From contig NZ_RWIU01000002.1 of NCBI RefSeq assembly GCF_003944765.1, positions 372,001-436,000 of the forward strand: a DNA stretch of 64,000 nucleotides, read 5' to 3'. Both the position numbers and the translations under genes were made by a program. Source of the stretch: Hymenobacter perfusus. GTDB taxonomy: Bacteria; Bacteroidota; Bacteroidia; Cytophagales; Hymenobacteraceae. This document shows, one piece after another, positions 52,462-60,904 of the stretch. Numbering within the stretch: the stretch's first letter is position 1; every line of letters starts with the position of its first letter. Under the pieces are notes generated by a model, which ran no database searches, was not told the origin of the DNA, and saw only the letters and a program-made list of their open reading frames with translations.

Positions 52462-53886
52462 CTATTTCGTCAACTCGGTTATGGCTTCTTCCAGCGTCAC
52501 AACCTGCTCCTGGCCAGTGGCCAGGGTTTTGAGCTTGAACTGGCCGGCGGCGCGTTCCTCGGGTCCCTGGATGAGTACGTAGGGAATGCCTTTGGCGTCG
52601 GCGAACTTGAACTGCTTGCCCAACTTGCCCGCCTCCGGGAACAACTCCGAGGCCACGCCGGCGGCGCGCAGCTGCCGCAGCACCGGCAGCATGGCCAGCT
52701 CGCTCTCGGCATCGAAGTTGGTGAGCAGGCAGCGGGTGGTGGTGGCCACGGCCTCGGGGAACAGCTGCAGGTCCTCCAGGCAGTCGTAGAGGCGGTCCAC
52801 GCCGAAGGAGAAGCCCACGCCCGACACGCCCGGCAGCCCGAAAGCCCCCGTGAGGTTGTCGTAGCGGCCCCCGCCGCTCACGCTGCCCATGTTCACGTTG
52901 TTGATCTTAATTTCGAAGATGCAGCCCGTGTAGTAGCTCAGGCCCCGGGCCAGGGTCACGTCGAACTCCAGGTTCTGCCACTTGTCGAAGCCGAAGCCGC
53001 GCAGGTAGGCCAATACCTGCTGCAAATCCTGCAGGCCCTTGTAGCCGTCGGCGGTGGCGTTGTCGGGGGCCACGCCGGCCGTCACGAACCCAGCCAGCAG
53101 CCGCTCCAGCTTCTCCTCGAAGTCACCTTCCACGCTCAGCAGATCAAACAACCGCTCAGCCGCGGCGGCCGAAAAGCCGCGTTCCAGCAGCTCCTTTTCC
53201 ACGCCTTCGCGTCCGATTTTATCGAGCTTGTCGATGGCCGTGAACAGGTCTATTTCGGTGCCCTCGCCGCCCAGCGCCTGGTAGAACGCGCCCAGTACCC
53301 GGCGGTGGTTAATTTTGATGGTGTGGTCGGTGAGGCCCAGCGTGGTGAGCACCTCCGACATCATCAGCACGATTTCGGCCTCGCAGAGCAGCGAATCGGT
53401 GCCCACCACGTCGGCGTCGCACTGGTAGAACTCACGGTAACGGCCACGCGCTGGACGGTCGGCGCGCCACACGGGCTGAATCTGGTAGCGTTTGAAGGGG
53501 AAGGTGAGCGTGCCCCGGTTCATCACCACGTAGCGGGCGAAGGGCACAGTGAGGTCGTAGCGCAGGCCCTTTTCGGCAATTTTGGGCAGGACTGCCCGTG
53601 TGCCAGCTATGAGGTCTTCAGGAGTTACCTCCTCCTTCACCACGTCGCCCTTCTGCTTTTTCAGGAAGTTGCCTGAGTTGAGCACTTTGAAGATTAACTG
53701 GTTGCCTTCTTCGCCGTATTTGCCAGTCAGTACCGAGAGGTTTTCCAGCGTAGGCGTTTCGAGCGGGGCGTAGCCGAACTTCTCGAACACGCGGCGGATG
53801 ACGCCAAAAATATAGTTGCGGCGGGCCACCACGGCGGGGCCGAAGTCGCGGGTGCCTTGGGGGATGCTGGGTTTCTGGGCGCTCAT
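52462..53886 (-). CDS. hisS: Histidyl-tRNA synthetase
   Basis: A 474-residue class II aminoacyl-tRNA synthetase that charges tRNA-His. Motif 1 region FGYAPLETPTLENLSVL, motif 2 region PVWRADRPARGRYREFYQCDADV, the histidine-specific GRYDNL and motif 3 GVGFSFGVDRLYD are present, with an anticodon-binding domain at the C-terminus. The start is MSAQKPSIPQGTRDFGP; an upstream frame to 54108 is a read-through. No second histidine gene is nearby. Terminator and REP-like hairpin follow. Confidence 0.95.
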   Translation of the reverse strand: MSAQKPSIPQGTRDFGPAVVARRNYIFGVIRRVFEKFGYAPLETPTLENLSVLTGKYGEEGNQLIFKVLNSGNFLKKQKGDVVKEEVTPEDLIAGTRAVLPKIAEKGLRYDLTVPFARYVVMNRGTLTFPFKRYQIQPVWRADRPARGRYREFYQCDADVVGTDSLLCEAEIVLMMSEVLTTLGLTDHTIKINHRRVLGAFYQALGGEGTEIDLFTAIDKLDKIGREGVEKELLERGFSAAAAERLFDLLSVEGDFEEKLERLLAGFVTAGVAPDNATADGYKGLQDLQQVLAYLRGFGFDKWQNLEFDVTLARGLSYYTGCIFEIKINNVNMGSVSGGGRYDNLTGAFGLPGVSGVGFSFGVDRLYDCLEDLQLFPEAVATTTRCLLTNFDAESELAMLPVLRQLRAAGVASELFPEAGKLGKQFKFADAKGIPYVLIQGPEERAAGQFKLKTLATGQEQVVTLEEAITELTK

Positions 53887-53971
53887 CAGGAAAATCGGAA
53901 TGCAGGAATACGGCCGCAAAATTCGCGGATTGCATCGAATTTTCCGGATTTCCCTGCAGGTTCCTCCGAAA

Positions 53972-54346
53972 TCAGACCCGGAACGACATCTGGCCGGAGC
54001 CCGTTTCAAAGTCGATTTCCTGAATGGCATCGAGCAGAGAAGGCACCAACAGGGGCTGGGAGGCCACATCCAGGTACAGAAAATGGTGCTGGGCCGGCTG
54101 CGGGACATGGCACAGAATCAGTCGGCGCTCCTGCGCGTGCAGCATAAACGCGTAGGCCAGCAGCAGGTCAATGGCTTCTTCCGAAACGGTGTCTACTAAG
54201 CTCAGATCAACCAGAATAGCTTTTTTCTCGCTCCGACTGGCCCGGTGCAGGGCCCGCGTGAGCTTTACTTCGTCGGAGGAAGAGGTATCGGGCGAAAGGA
54301 TAAGTAAAAATCCGTTGGGCAATATTTCGCGGTGAACATCGAGCAT
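53972..54346 (-). CDS. STAS-like domain protein lacking the phosphorylatable Ser
   Basis: A 124-residue single-domain protein resembling anti-sigma-factor antagonists. The fold pattern is LILSPDTSSSDEVKL ... KKAILVDLSLVDTVSEEAIDLLL ... RLILCHVPQ. In SpoIIAA-like proteins the site reads D-S-S-G; here the aligned residues are S-E-E-A, so the usual phosphorylated Ser is replaced by Glu. It may act constitutively or only be structurally related. The ATG at 54346 was chosen over GTG at 54409. No anti-sigma kinase gene is adjacent. Confidence 0.6.
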   Translation of the reverse strand: MLDVHREILPNGFLLILSPDTSSSDEVKLTRALHRASRSEKKAILVDLSLVDTVSEEAIDLLLAYAFMLHAQERRLILCHVPQPAQHHFLYLDVASQPLLVPSLLDAIQEIDFETGSGQMSFRV

Positions 54347-54488
54347 TCGCGCAGTGGAAGGGTAGGCAGAGCAGATAGGAACAGCTTTGCTTAACGAGAA
54401 ACGCCCCACTGTCGGTTGCAGATAAAACGGGGAAAAAGTAGGATGAACGGGGCTTTTTGGCAGGTGAAAACCTCAGCGGCTTCCCAAA

Positions 54489-55151
54489 CTACTTCACCAC
54501 TGGTCGGCTACTGCGTCGGGCTTGGAACAGCACCGAGCCCGCCAACGGCGCTTTTAAAGCCGCCCGCAGGCCGGCCCGGCGCAGGCCCCGGTTCGTCCAG
54601 TCGTTGCAGGTGCGCAGAGCATGGTAGCGGCCGGTGGCGGGGAAGAAGAAGTCGTGCGGAGTGTAGCCCGTGGTCTGCCGCAGCGGCTGCCGTCCCAGCG
54701 AATCGGGCGGCCCGAACGACTGCCGGATGTAGCTCGTGAGCTGCGCGTACTGGGCCACCGAAATGCGCAGCGGCACCACGTAGCGCCCCGAATCGGGGGC
54801 GGCGCGGTAAAAGTTGACGTGCATAAGTGTTTTTGAGGGGAAAACCGCGCCGGCAATAGCTCTGGGGCCCGGAAACTGCCCGCCCATCGAGCCCAGATAA
54901 AACCGCTCGTTGCCCCAGCCAAAAGCTACGTAGGGGTAGCGCGCAAACCGGGCCGTCAGGGCCGGCTGGTTCAGTTCGCGCAGCCAGTGCCGGCCGGTTC
55001 GGGCTTCCTGCATCGGCAGCACCACATCGGTATGGAACCCGTTCGACACCACAAAAATGGGCACGCCGCCCGGCGTCTGCTGAAACCGGCGGTTCACGGG
55101 CACCAGCGTCCCGGTCATCAGCAGCAGAATAAAGGCAACAAAAGCCGACAT
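54489..55151 (-). CDS. DUF2459 / TIGR02117-family protein
   Basis: A 220-residue protein with an N-terminal hydrophobic helix (SAFVAFILLLMTGTLVPVN), so it is probably membrane-anchored with the rest in the periplasm. Family blocks: VSNGFHTDVVLPM, FGWGNERFYLGS, VLHVNF-like MHVNFYRAAPD, and GRYHALRTCNDWTNRGLRRAGL. Conserved His and Cys residues (FHTD, RTCNDW) suggest a hydrolase-like active site, but the family has no established function. The C-terminus is rich in Arg and Ala. It is a stand-alone gene. Confidence 0.78.
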   Translation of the reverse strand: MSAFVAFILLLMTGTLVPVNRRFQQTPGGVPIFVVSNGFHTDVVLPMQEARTGRHWLRELNQPALTARFARYPYVAFGWGNERFYLGSMGGQFPGPRAIAGAVFPSKTLMHVNFYRAAPDSGRYVVPLRISVAQYAQLTSYIRQSFGPPDSLGRQPLRQTTGYTPHDFFFPATGRYHALRTCNDWTNRGLRRAGLRAALKAPLAGSVLFQARRSSRPVVK

Positions 55152-55210
55152 ACAGGTTCGGGAAACAACACGTTGCTAAGGTAGCGCACATGCAGCATGT
55201 GTAGCTCAAA

Positions 55211-55250
55211 CGTCCCGGCCGGCAGCTGAAAGCTACCGGTCGGGACGTTC
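55211..55250. repeat. REP-like palindromic element (single copy D)
   Basis: CGTCCCGGCCGGCAGCTGAA followed by AGCTACCGGTCGGGACG. It is the most diverged copy. It lies 60 bases from the DUF2459 start. Confidence 0.7.
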
Positions 55251-55347
55251 AGACAATGGCTTCGGGACAACAAAAACCGGCCCGGCTACCTACTTGCTGC
55301 CGGAGCAAGTGAGTAACCGGGCCGAGGCTACCGGAAGTAGCGGGGTG

Positions 55348-55818
55348 CTAGGACCGCACGCGCACCGCGGGGCGGCGGGGTTCCAGCTCCGCAACCGGCG
55401 CGCTGCGCTTGGCCCAGGCCTTTTTGTCGGCACGGGCTACTAGCGGCATATTCAGCGGTACCATCACCACCGTGCCCAGCGTGTGGGCGGGCTGGCCGGC
55501 GCGCAACGCCAGCACCGGTCCGAATTTATGGTAGCCGAGCACCGTGGTGCGCACCGTGTAGGTGCCCAGCGGCAGCCCCGTGGCCCGGAAATGCCCGTTA
55601 GCATCTGTTTCCACCGACTTCACGAAGCGGCCATCGGCAGCGCGCAGCAGCACCACGTAGGCGTGAGGAATGGGCTCCTGGCTCTGCCCGTCGAAGAGGC
55701 GGCCCGAGACGGTGCCCCGGCGCGGGGCCGTATCGGCGGCCTGGGCAGGCAGTTGGGCGGCCGTAGCCGAGAGGAGAGAGAAGCCCAGCAGGGCGCGGAA
55801 AGCAAAGGACGTTTTCAT
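55348..55818 (-). CDS. Carboxypeptidase-regulatory-like (CnaB) domain protein
   Basis: A 156-residue exported protein. The signal peptide (MKTSFAFRALLGFSLLSATAAQLPAQA) is followed by one CnaB-like beta-sandwich (GTVSGRLFDGQSQEPIPHAYVVLL ... TDANGHFRATGLPLGTYTVRTTVLGYHK; excerpted) and a basic tail. Such domains sit at the front of TonB-linked receptors; here it stands alone, without a barrel. Start chosen at the ATG at 55818 because the signal begins there. Possibly an adaptor for the receptor at 56027. Confidence 0.72.
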   Translation of the reverse strand: MKTSFAFRALLGFSLLSATAAQLPAQAADTAPRRGTVSGRLFDGQSQEPIPHAYVVLLRAADGRFVKSVETDANGHFRATGLPLGTYTVRTTVLGYHKFGPVLALRAGQPAHTLGTVVMVPLNMPLVARADKKAWAKRSAPVAELEPRRPAVRVRS

Positions 55819-56026
55819 GGCAGTACGGAAAAAAGATGGCGAAAAGTGGCCGCTGCCGAAGCCTGGGAAACCGGCGTAATGCACGCCTGAAAGCCCCGAG
55901 GGCGGTCTGAAAAATCAAATTCAATCGAGCCCGAAGCGGGTGCCTGCCGGCATCTTATCGGGGCATAATTCCAACCCTAAGCGGGCGGATGCCGGGGTAC
56001 GGGTGGTGCAATGGCAGCCTGGAGAA

Positions 56027-58507
56027 TTACCCGCCGAAGCCCCCGCCGCCGCCTTTGGGCGCGCCGTCGATGCGGCCGGCTTTGGCTTTCGAGGCGCCCA
56101 CGTACCAGGTGAAGCCGAGCCAGCCCACCCGCGTTTCGGGTTTGGTGTAGAGCGAGGCTGTGAGGTCGGGCGAATCGACGATGGAGCGGCGCACCTGCGT
56201 GTTCAGCACATCGGACACGCGCAGGGTGAGGGCGGCGCGGTTCTGCCACATGCGCTGGCGCAGGGCCACATCAATGCCCCCGTAGGCCAGGCGGCGGCCC
56301 TGGGCCGTGAGGATGGCCGAGTTGTACTGGCCGGTTAGCTGCACATCGAGCGTAGGAGTGGGCGTGAAGTTCTGATTCAGGCGCACGTTGCCGGCCAGGG
56401 CGCGGCGGTCCACGGTGTTTTCGGCGTTGGTCTGGAACTGGGTGCGGTAGAGCGAGCCGCTGGCCTGCACACGCCACCAGGCCGTGAGGGGTTGGGCCCA
56501 GGTCAGCTCCAGGCCCACGTTGGCGGTAGTGCCGGCGTTGCGGTAGGTTTCCACCAGCACCAGCCCGGCGGCGGGGTTGCGGTTGGTAGCCACCGTATCC
56601 ACGTTGCGTAGGCGCTGAATGGAGTTGTTGGTGAAGCGGCCGAACAGAGTGGTCGTAATTTCGGCCCCGCCGGGCAGGCTCAGCTGGTGGCCTACTTCCA
56701 GGTTGTGGCTGAACTCGGCCCGCAGCGCCGGGTTGCCGAGGCGGTAAAAGCGCGGGTCCTGATAGAGCGGCACGGCCAGCTGCTGCATGAAGTTGGGCCG
56801 GTTGAGGCGACGGGCGTAACTGAAGGACAGCTGCTGTGGCTGCGCCCCGCCCTTGGTGGAATCGGCCGCGCCCAGGCCCCGGCTGATGCTGGCGGTGGGA
56901 AACAGGCCCAGGTAATCGAGTTGAAATTTGCCCTGGCCGCCGTTTACGGCCCCGTTGGTGTTGGTGTACTCGGTGCGCAGGCCGGCCTGGGCGTTCCAGC
57001 CGTTCCAGCCGCGCTGGAAGTTGGCGTAGGCGGCCGGCACCGTCTCGCGGAAGTTGTAGGCCAGGGACCGGGCCGGGTCCCGTACGTATTGGTCGGGGGC
57101 GTCAGTCTGGAGGGCAAACAGGTCGGCGGTGCCGTTGCTGCGCTGCTGCTGCACCTTCAGGCCGGTTTCCAGCTTGCCCTTGTTGCCAGCCAGCGGGTGG
57201 GTGTAGTCGAGCTGGGCGAAGTAGATGCGGCCCTGCACCTCCATCAGCTGCCGCCAGCCGCTGAGGGCACCTTCGTCCAGCGTCTGGGTTACGGGCACGG
57301 TGGCGTCGATGAGTACGGCCCCGCCCACGGCCGTCAGCTCGCGGCCCTGGTGGGCGGCCCAGGTGCGGCGGTAGCTGCCCACGTTTTCCAGCACCCGCAC
57401 ATCCACATTCAGCTCCTGCTGGCCCAGTTGGGTAGTAGCCGGCTGCCCGGCCCGCTCGGTGCTGAGGCGCTGGAAGCTCAGGTCCTGCTCGTGCTGCCAG
57501 GTCGGCGACACGCTCAGGTTCAGGCTCTGCTCGGGTGTCAGCTCATAATCCAGGCCCAGGCGCAGGGAGTGGGAGTCGTTCCGTTCCCGGCCGGTGCCGT
57601 CCTGGCGGGTGGTCACGTCGCCGGCGGTCTGGCGGTTGTCGCTGCGGTTGCGGTAGTACTCGTCCTGGCGGTCGTAGCTTGCACTCAGGTTGCTTTTGCC
57701 TTGGTGCCGGTTCAGGCTCAGACTGGCGTTGTACTTGTCGCCGGTGCCGCCCAGCAGGCTGGCCTGGCCGTTGACGCCATTTTTGGTCTGCTTTTTCAGG
57801 ATGACGTTCAGCACGGCCGTGCCCTGGGCATCGTACTTGGCCGAGGGGTTGGTAATGACTTCGATGCGCGAAATCCGGGAGGCCGGAATCTGGTCGAGGC
57901 GCAGACCCGTGCCGCCGTTACTGCCGCCCGAGGGCTTGCCATCAATGAGAATGGTCAGGTTGGCCGAGCCGCGCAGACTCACCGAGCCGTTGGCATCTAC
58001 CGCTACTGAGGGCACATTGCGCAGTACATCGGTGGCCATACCGCCCACGCTGGCCAGGTCTTTTTCCACGTTGATAACGCGCTTGCCGGGCTCATTTTCC
58101 ACGGTGGCCCGCTCGCCGGTCACCGTCACGCCTTTCAGCTGCGTAGCGGTAGCGGCTAGTTTCAGGGTGCCCAGGTGCAGAGTGGGCGCGGCGGCCGTGA
58201 GCTGCACCGGGCGGCGGTAGTTCTGGTAGCCCACCGCCGAGGCTTTGAGCAGGTAGGAGCCCAAACCCAGCTTATCCAGGGCAAACGAGCCGTTTTCGAG
58301 GGTTTCGGCCCCGGCCACGAAGCTGGAATCCTGGGCGCGGAGCAGCACCACGTTGGTGAAGGGAAGCGGCTGGTTGTTAGCCTGGTCGAGGAGGGTGCCG
58401 CTCACGGCGCCGGTAGGTTGCTGCTGGGCCGTGGCGGCCAAAGGCAGGAGCATAGCGAGGAACCCCAGGCCCCGCAGGGCCCGGCCGGAAAACAGGAAGG
58501 AAGTCAT
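56027..58507 (-). CDS. TonB-dependent-receptor-like outer-membrane beta-barrel protein
   Basis: An 826-residue outer-membrane protein. It has a signal peptide (LRGLGFLAMLLPLAATAQQ), a CnaB-like domain (GAVSGTLLDQANNQPLPFTNV), a plug-like domain (DVLRNVPSVAVDANGSVSLRGSANLTILIDGKPSGG and RISRIEVITNPSAKYDAQGTAVLNVILKK; excerpted) and a long beta-barrel. It ends with RVGWLGFTWYVG and then a Lys/Gly tail ending GGGGGFGG, not the usual terminal aromatic residue. There is no SusD-type partner. A leader of about 290 bases follows the promoter. Substrate unknown. Confidence 0.85.
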   Translation of the reverse strand: MTSFLFSGRALRGLGFLAMLLPLAATAQQQPTGAVSGTLLDQANNQPLPFTNVVLLRAQDSSFVAGAETLENGSFALDKLGLGSYLLKASAVGYQNYRRPVQLTAAAPTLHLGTLKLAATATQLKGVTVTGERATVENEPGKRVINVEKDLASVGGMATDVLRNVPSVAVDANGSVSLRGSANLTILIDGKPSGGSNGGTGLRLDQIPASRISRIEVITNPSAKYDAQGTAVLNVILKKQTKNGVNGQASLLGGTGDKYNASLSLNRHQGKSNLSASYDRQDEYYRNRSDNRQTAGDVTTRQDGTGRERNDSHSLRLGLDYELTPEQSLNLSVSPTWQHEQDLSFQRLSTERAGQPATTQLGQQELNVDVRVLENVGSYRRTWAAHQGRELTAVGGAVLIDATVPVTQTLDEGALSGWRQLMEVQGRIYFAQLDYTHPLAGNKGKLETGLKVQQQRSNGTADLFALQTDAPDQYVRDPARSLAYNFRETVPAAYANFQRGWNGWNAQAGLRTEYTNTNGAVNGGQGKFQLDYLGLFPTASISRGLGAADSTKGGAQPQQLSFSYARRLNRPNFMQQLAVPLYQDPRFYRLGNPALRAEFSHNLEVGHQLSLPGGAEITTTLFGRFTNNSIQRLRNVDTVATNRNPAAGLVLVETYRNAGTTANVGLELTWAQPLTAWWRVQASGSLYRTQFQTNAENTVDRRALAGNVRLNQNFTPTPTLDVQLTGQYNSAILTAQGRRLAYGGIDVALRQRMWQNRAALTLRVSDVLNTQVRRSIVDSPDLTASLYTKPETRVGWLGFTWYVGASKAKAGRIDGAPKGGGGGFGG

Positions 58508-58799
58508 AGGAAGGGAGTGGTTGAGGAAAAATCGGGCAAGGAGGGGCTGAGTCCGGTGGCCGCGGTTCCGCCGGAGGTAGCATGGTTGCCAGAAATTCAA
58601 ACGTGATGAGCAGGGGCACAAACCGCCGGAAAAGCGGGTGCCAGACAACCGAAAACGCTGGGCGGCAGCAAAGAAGCAACTGCTTCCGGCCGGGGCCCGA
58701 CACCCGGCCCGGTTGGCGCAAGGTGGTTTTCGGGGTGGGCCGCGTCGGGCTCCGGTGAAGGAACAGCGGCGCGGCAGGTACTTTATCTAATCAACGTTT

Positions 58800-58817
58800 C
58801 AAAGGTAAGCAAAGGTA
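58800..58817 (-). promoter_or_regulatory. Tandem -7 elements for the receptor-like gene
   Basis: Two copies of TACCTTTG on the minus strand (58810-58817 and 58800-58807), 10 bases apart. A TTG lies 20 bases upstream of the second. Either or both could start the transcript. Confidence 0.55.
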
Positions 58818-59034
58818 CTATGTGACGCAAGGTACTGGTGATATTAATTTTCTGTTTCCTCGAAAACCTTGTGTTTTGCGGTACCAAAGCTGTTCTCGCG
58901 TGGTAGTCAAAAGCCACCAGTGGTCGGCCCCTGGTTCAGGCGGGCCGACAGAAGGGTAGATGGGAGCCAGCCTTCCGGCGTTGCCCGGTGGTATAAGTTT
59001 TTTGCCATATTCTTCCGACAACCTATAACCATCA

Positions 59035-59072
59035 GCAAAAAGGCCTCTGGTAAGTACCAGAGGCCTTTTTGC
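59035..59072. terminator. Bidirectional hairpin terminator
   Basis: GCAAAAAGGCCTCTGGTA and TACCAGAGGCCTTTTTGC form an 18-base stem with a 2-base centre, with A-run and T-run on the outer arms. Confidence 0.75.
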
Positions 59073-59092
59073 ATGCGGAAGAGTACATCATA

Positions 59093-59278
59093 CGTCCCGG
59101 TCCGACGGCTTTTTAGCCGTCGGACCGGTCGAAGTAAGCTGAAGTTGTTCCGTTGTCGTTGGGAAGTCAGCTGCCGGAAACCGGCCCGACGGCGGCATGC
59201 TGATGATGTTACGCTTTCGTGCTGACGAACTACGCGACAACCGGTCCGACGGCTTCCAGCCGCCGGACCGGGACGTTC
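59093..59278. repeat. Composite REP-like element E-G (186 bp, inverted ends)
   Basis: Left copy at 59093-59134 (CGTCCCGGTCCGACGGCT...) and inverted right copy at 59238-59278. The spacer opens TAAGCTGAAGTTGTTCCG, close to the one at 52204, and holds a half copy (AACCGGCCCGACGGC) at 59179-59193. The right end meets the puuD stop codon. Confidence 0.75.
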
Positions 59279-60681
59279 TACTGGTTCAGTGCGCCCTGTT
59301 CAATCCAGCAGCGCAGCAGGTCCCGTTCCGCCTGGGTCATGTGGGTTTTGTTGTTCTGGGGCATTGTTTTGGTGATGACCACGCGCTGCATAATCTTATC
59401 CTGCAGGCGAATGATGTCCTCGGGCGTATCGTACACCACGCCGTTGGGGGCCGTCCTGAACACTTCATCGGTGGGCGTGGCTGAGTGGCAGCGGATGCAC
59501 CGCTGCTGCACCACGGCCTGCACCTGGGCCATGCGCACGTTGGGCGTGCAGGCAGCCGTGGCCCCGGCATCGGTTTTGGGAGCGGTTACGAAGGCCACGG
59601 CCAGCAGCAGACCGGCCGCCACGGGCAGCACGAGGCCGGTAGCCTGGTGCTTTTCGCGCAGGTTAAGCCAGTGCTTCACGCCGGCCGTGCCCAGGGCAAT
59701 GGCCGCCAGCACCGCCCACGGGTAGCCGTGGCTGAAGGTGCTGGGGAAGTGGTTGCTGACCATCACAAACAGCACCGGCAGCGTGAAGTAGTTGTTGTGC
59801 AACGACCGGAGCCCGGCGTGCTTGCCCAGCTCAGGGTCGAGGGGCAGGCCCTCGGTAGCAGCCTGTACCATGGCTTTCTGGGCCGGAATGATGATGAAAA
59901 ATACGTTGCCCACCATCAGCGTGCCCAGCATGGCCCCGAAGTGAATATAGGCTGCCCGCGCGCTGAACACCTGACAGTAAAACCAGGCAAACCCGGTGCA
60001 GATTAGCACCGCCAGCAGGGCCATAGCCACGTTGTTGCGTACCAGCGCCGTGCGGCAGAGCCCGTGGTAGAGCACCCAGGCCACCGCAAACGAGCCCACC
60101 CCAATAGCCACGCCCGCCAGCGGACTGATGGCCAGCACCTGCGGATCAATGAGCATGCTGCCGGCGTTGAAGTAGTACACCACAAACAGCAGGCTGAAGC
60201 CGGTAAGCCAAGTGAAATAAGCCTCGTACTTAAACCAGTGCAGTGCCTTCGGAATTTCCTGGGGCGCCTGCTTATACTTTTCGAGGTAGTAGAAGCCGCC
60301 GCCGTGCACGGCCCAGAGGTTGCCGGCCAGCTCCTCGCGCACGTTATCGGTGCGGTTGAGGGCATTTTCCAGGAACACGAAGTAGAACGAGGCCCCAATC
60401 CAGGCAATGCCGAATGTGACGTGCATCAGGCGCACCACAATGTTGAGCCATTCCATCAGGTGGCCTTCCCAGGTGGTGCCCTGCACCAGCAGGTACGCCA
60501 CGGCCAGCACAAACAGCACCGCCAGCACCGTGAGGGCGTAGGCAAAGCCCTGAATGGTAAAACCCTGGGTGCCCAGCTCGCCGCCCCGGTGGGTGTGCGC
60601 CATGCGGTGCAAAAAAGCACTTCCCCCCACCAGTAGCAGCACCACGGCCGCCACTAGGGCCAACAGTAAAAAATGCGTCAT
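59278..60681 (-). CDS. puuD: Membrane urate hydroxylase with C-terminal cytochrome c
   Basis: A 467-residue protein that oxidises urate to 5-hydroxyisourate. The N-terminal part has about eight transmembrane helices with PuuD family blocks (TTWEGHLMEWLNIVVRLMHVTFGIAWIGASFYFVFLEN in part, FYCQVFSARAAYIHFGAMLGTLM in part). The C-terminus is a cytochrome c domain with CIRCH (Cys395, His399) and Met in KTMPQNNKTHMT. Electrons would pass to the respiratory chain. It is divergent from allB-allC-allE across 223 bases, forming the first step of the same pathway. Hydroxyisourate hydrolase and OHCU decarboxylase are not in the window. Confidence 0.9.
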   Translation of the reverse strand: MTHFLLLALVAAVVLLLVGGSAFLHRMAHTHRGGELGTQGFTIQGFAYALTVLAVLFVLAVAYLLVQGTTWEGHLMEWLNIVVRLMHVTFGIAWIGASFYFVFLENALNRTDNVREELAGNLWAVHGGGFYYLEKYKQAPQEIPKALHWFKYEAYFTWLTGFSLLFVVYYFNAGSMLIDPQVLAISPLAGVAIGVGSFAVAWVLYHGLCRTALVRNNVAMALLAVLICTGFAWFYCQVFSARAAYIHFGAMLGTLMVGNVFFIIIPAQKAMVQAATEGLPLDPELGKHAGLRSLHNNYFTLPVLFVMVSNHFPSTFSHGYPWAVLAAIALGTAGVKHWLNLREKHQATGLVLPVAAGLLLAVAFVTAPKTDAGATAACTPNVRMAQVQAVVQQRCIRCHSATPTDEVFRTAPNGVVYDTPEDIIRLQDKIMQRVVITKTMPQNNKTHMTQAERDLLRCWIEQGALNQ

Positions 60682-60904
60682 CGAAAGCCAAAGAAAACAA
60701 GCGCCCGGCCGGGTCGGACCAAAGAAAAAATCAGACTGCCGCTTGCCCTATCTCCCAGAAGCTGAGTTGGCTGAACCGGCCGCGAGTAGCCAAACAGCCG
60801 GTTGCCGCCGCTTTTCAGGAAAAGGCAATTGGTTCCGGTAGTTTACAGGAAAAATGGGTATTGTTTTAAATATTATCATTTTGTAAATCAATTCAGTGAA
60901 AAGT

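Larger units (their letters stand above)
58508..59277. other. Long intergenic region between receptor-like gene and puuD
   Basis: About 770 bases. The receptor leader (58508 to about 58795), two tandem -7 elements, a terminator-like hairpin (59035-59072) and a composite REP-like element (59093-59278) account for most of it. From 58820 to 59030 nothing is recognised; a 67-codon frame on the minus strand (58818-59021) lacks family features and good codon use. Confidence 0.5.

Noticed and set aside
56687..58009. A 440-codon open frame antisense to the receptor-like barrel gene.
   Set aside because: It is Gly/Ala/Val-rich without any domain, produced by the codon bias of the true gene on the other strand.
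58860..59000. Possible riboswitch (GCCACC-like and paired GGCC segments).
   Set aside because: I could not fit a cobalamin, TPP or SAM consensus; pairing is weak and it lies upstream of the promoter of the nearest gene.
58818..59021. A 67-codon frame on the minus strand beyond the receptor promoter.
   Set aside because: Codon use is poor for this genome and its end overlaps promoter elements; it might be a remnant, but nothing supports a gene.
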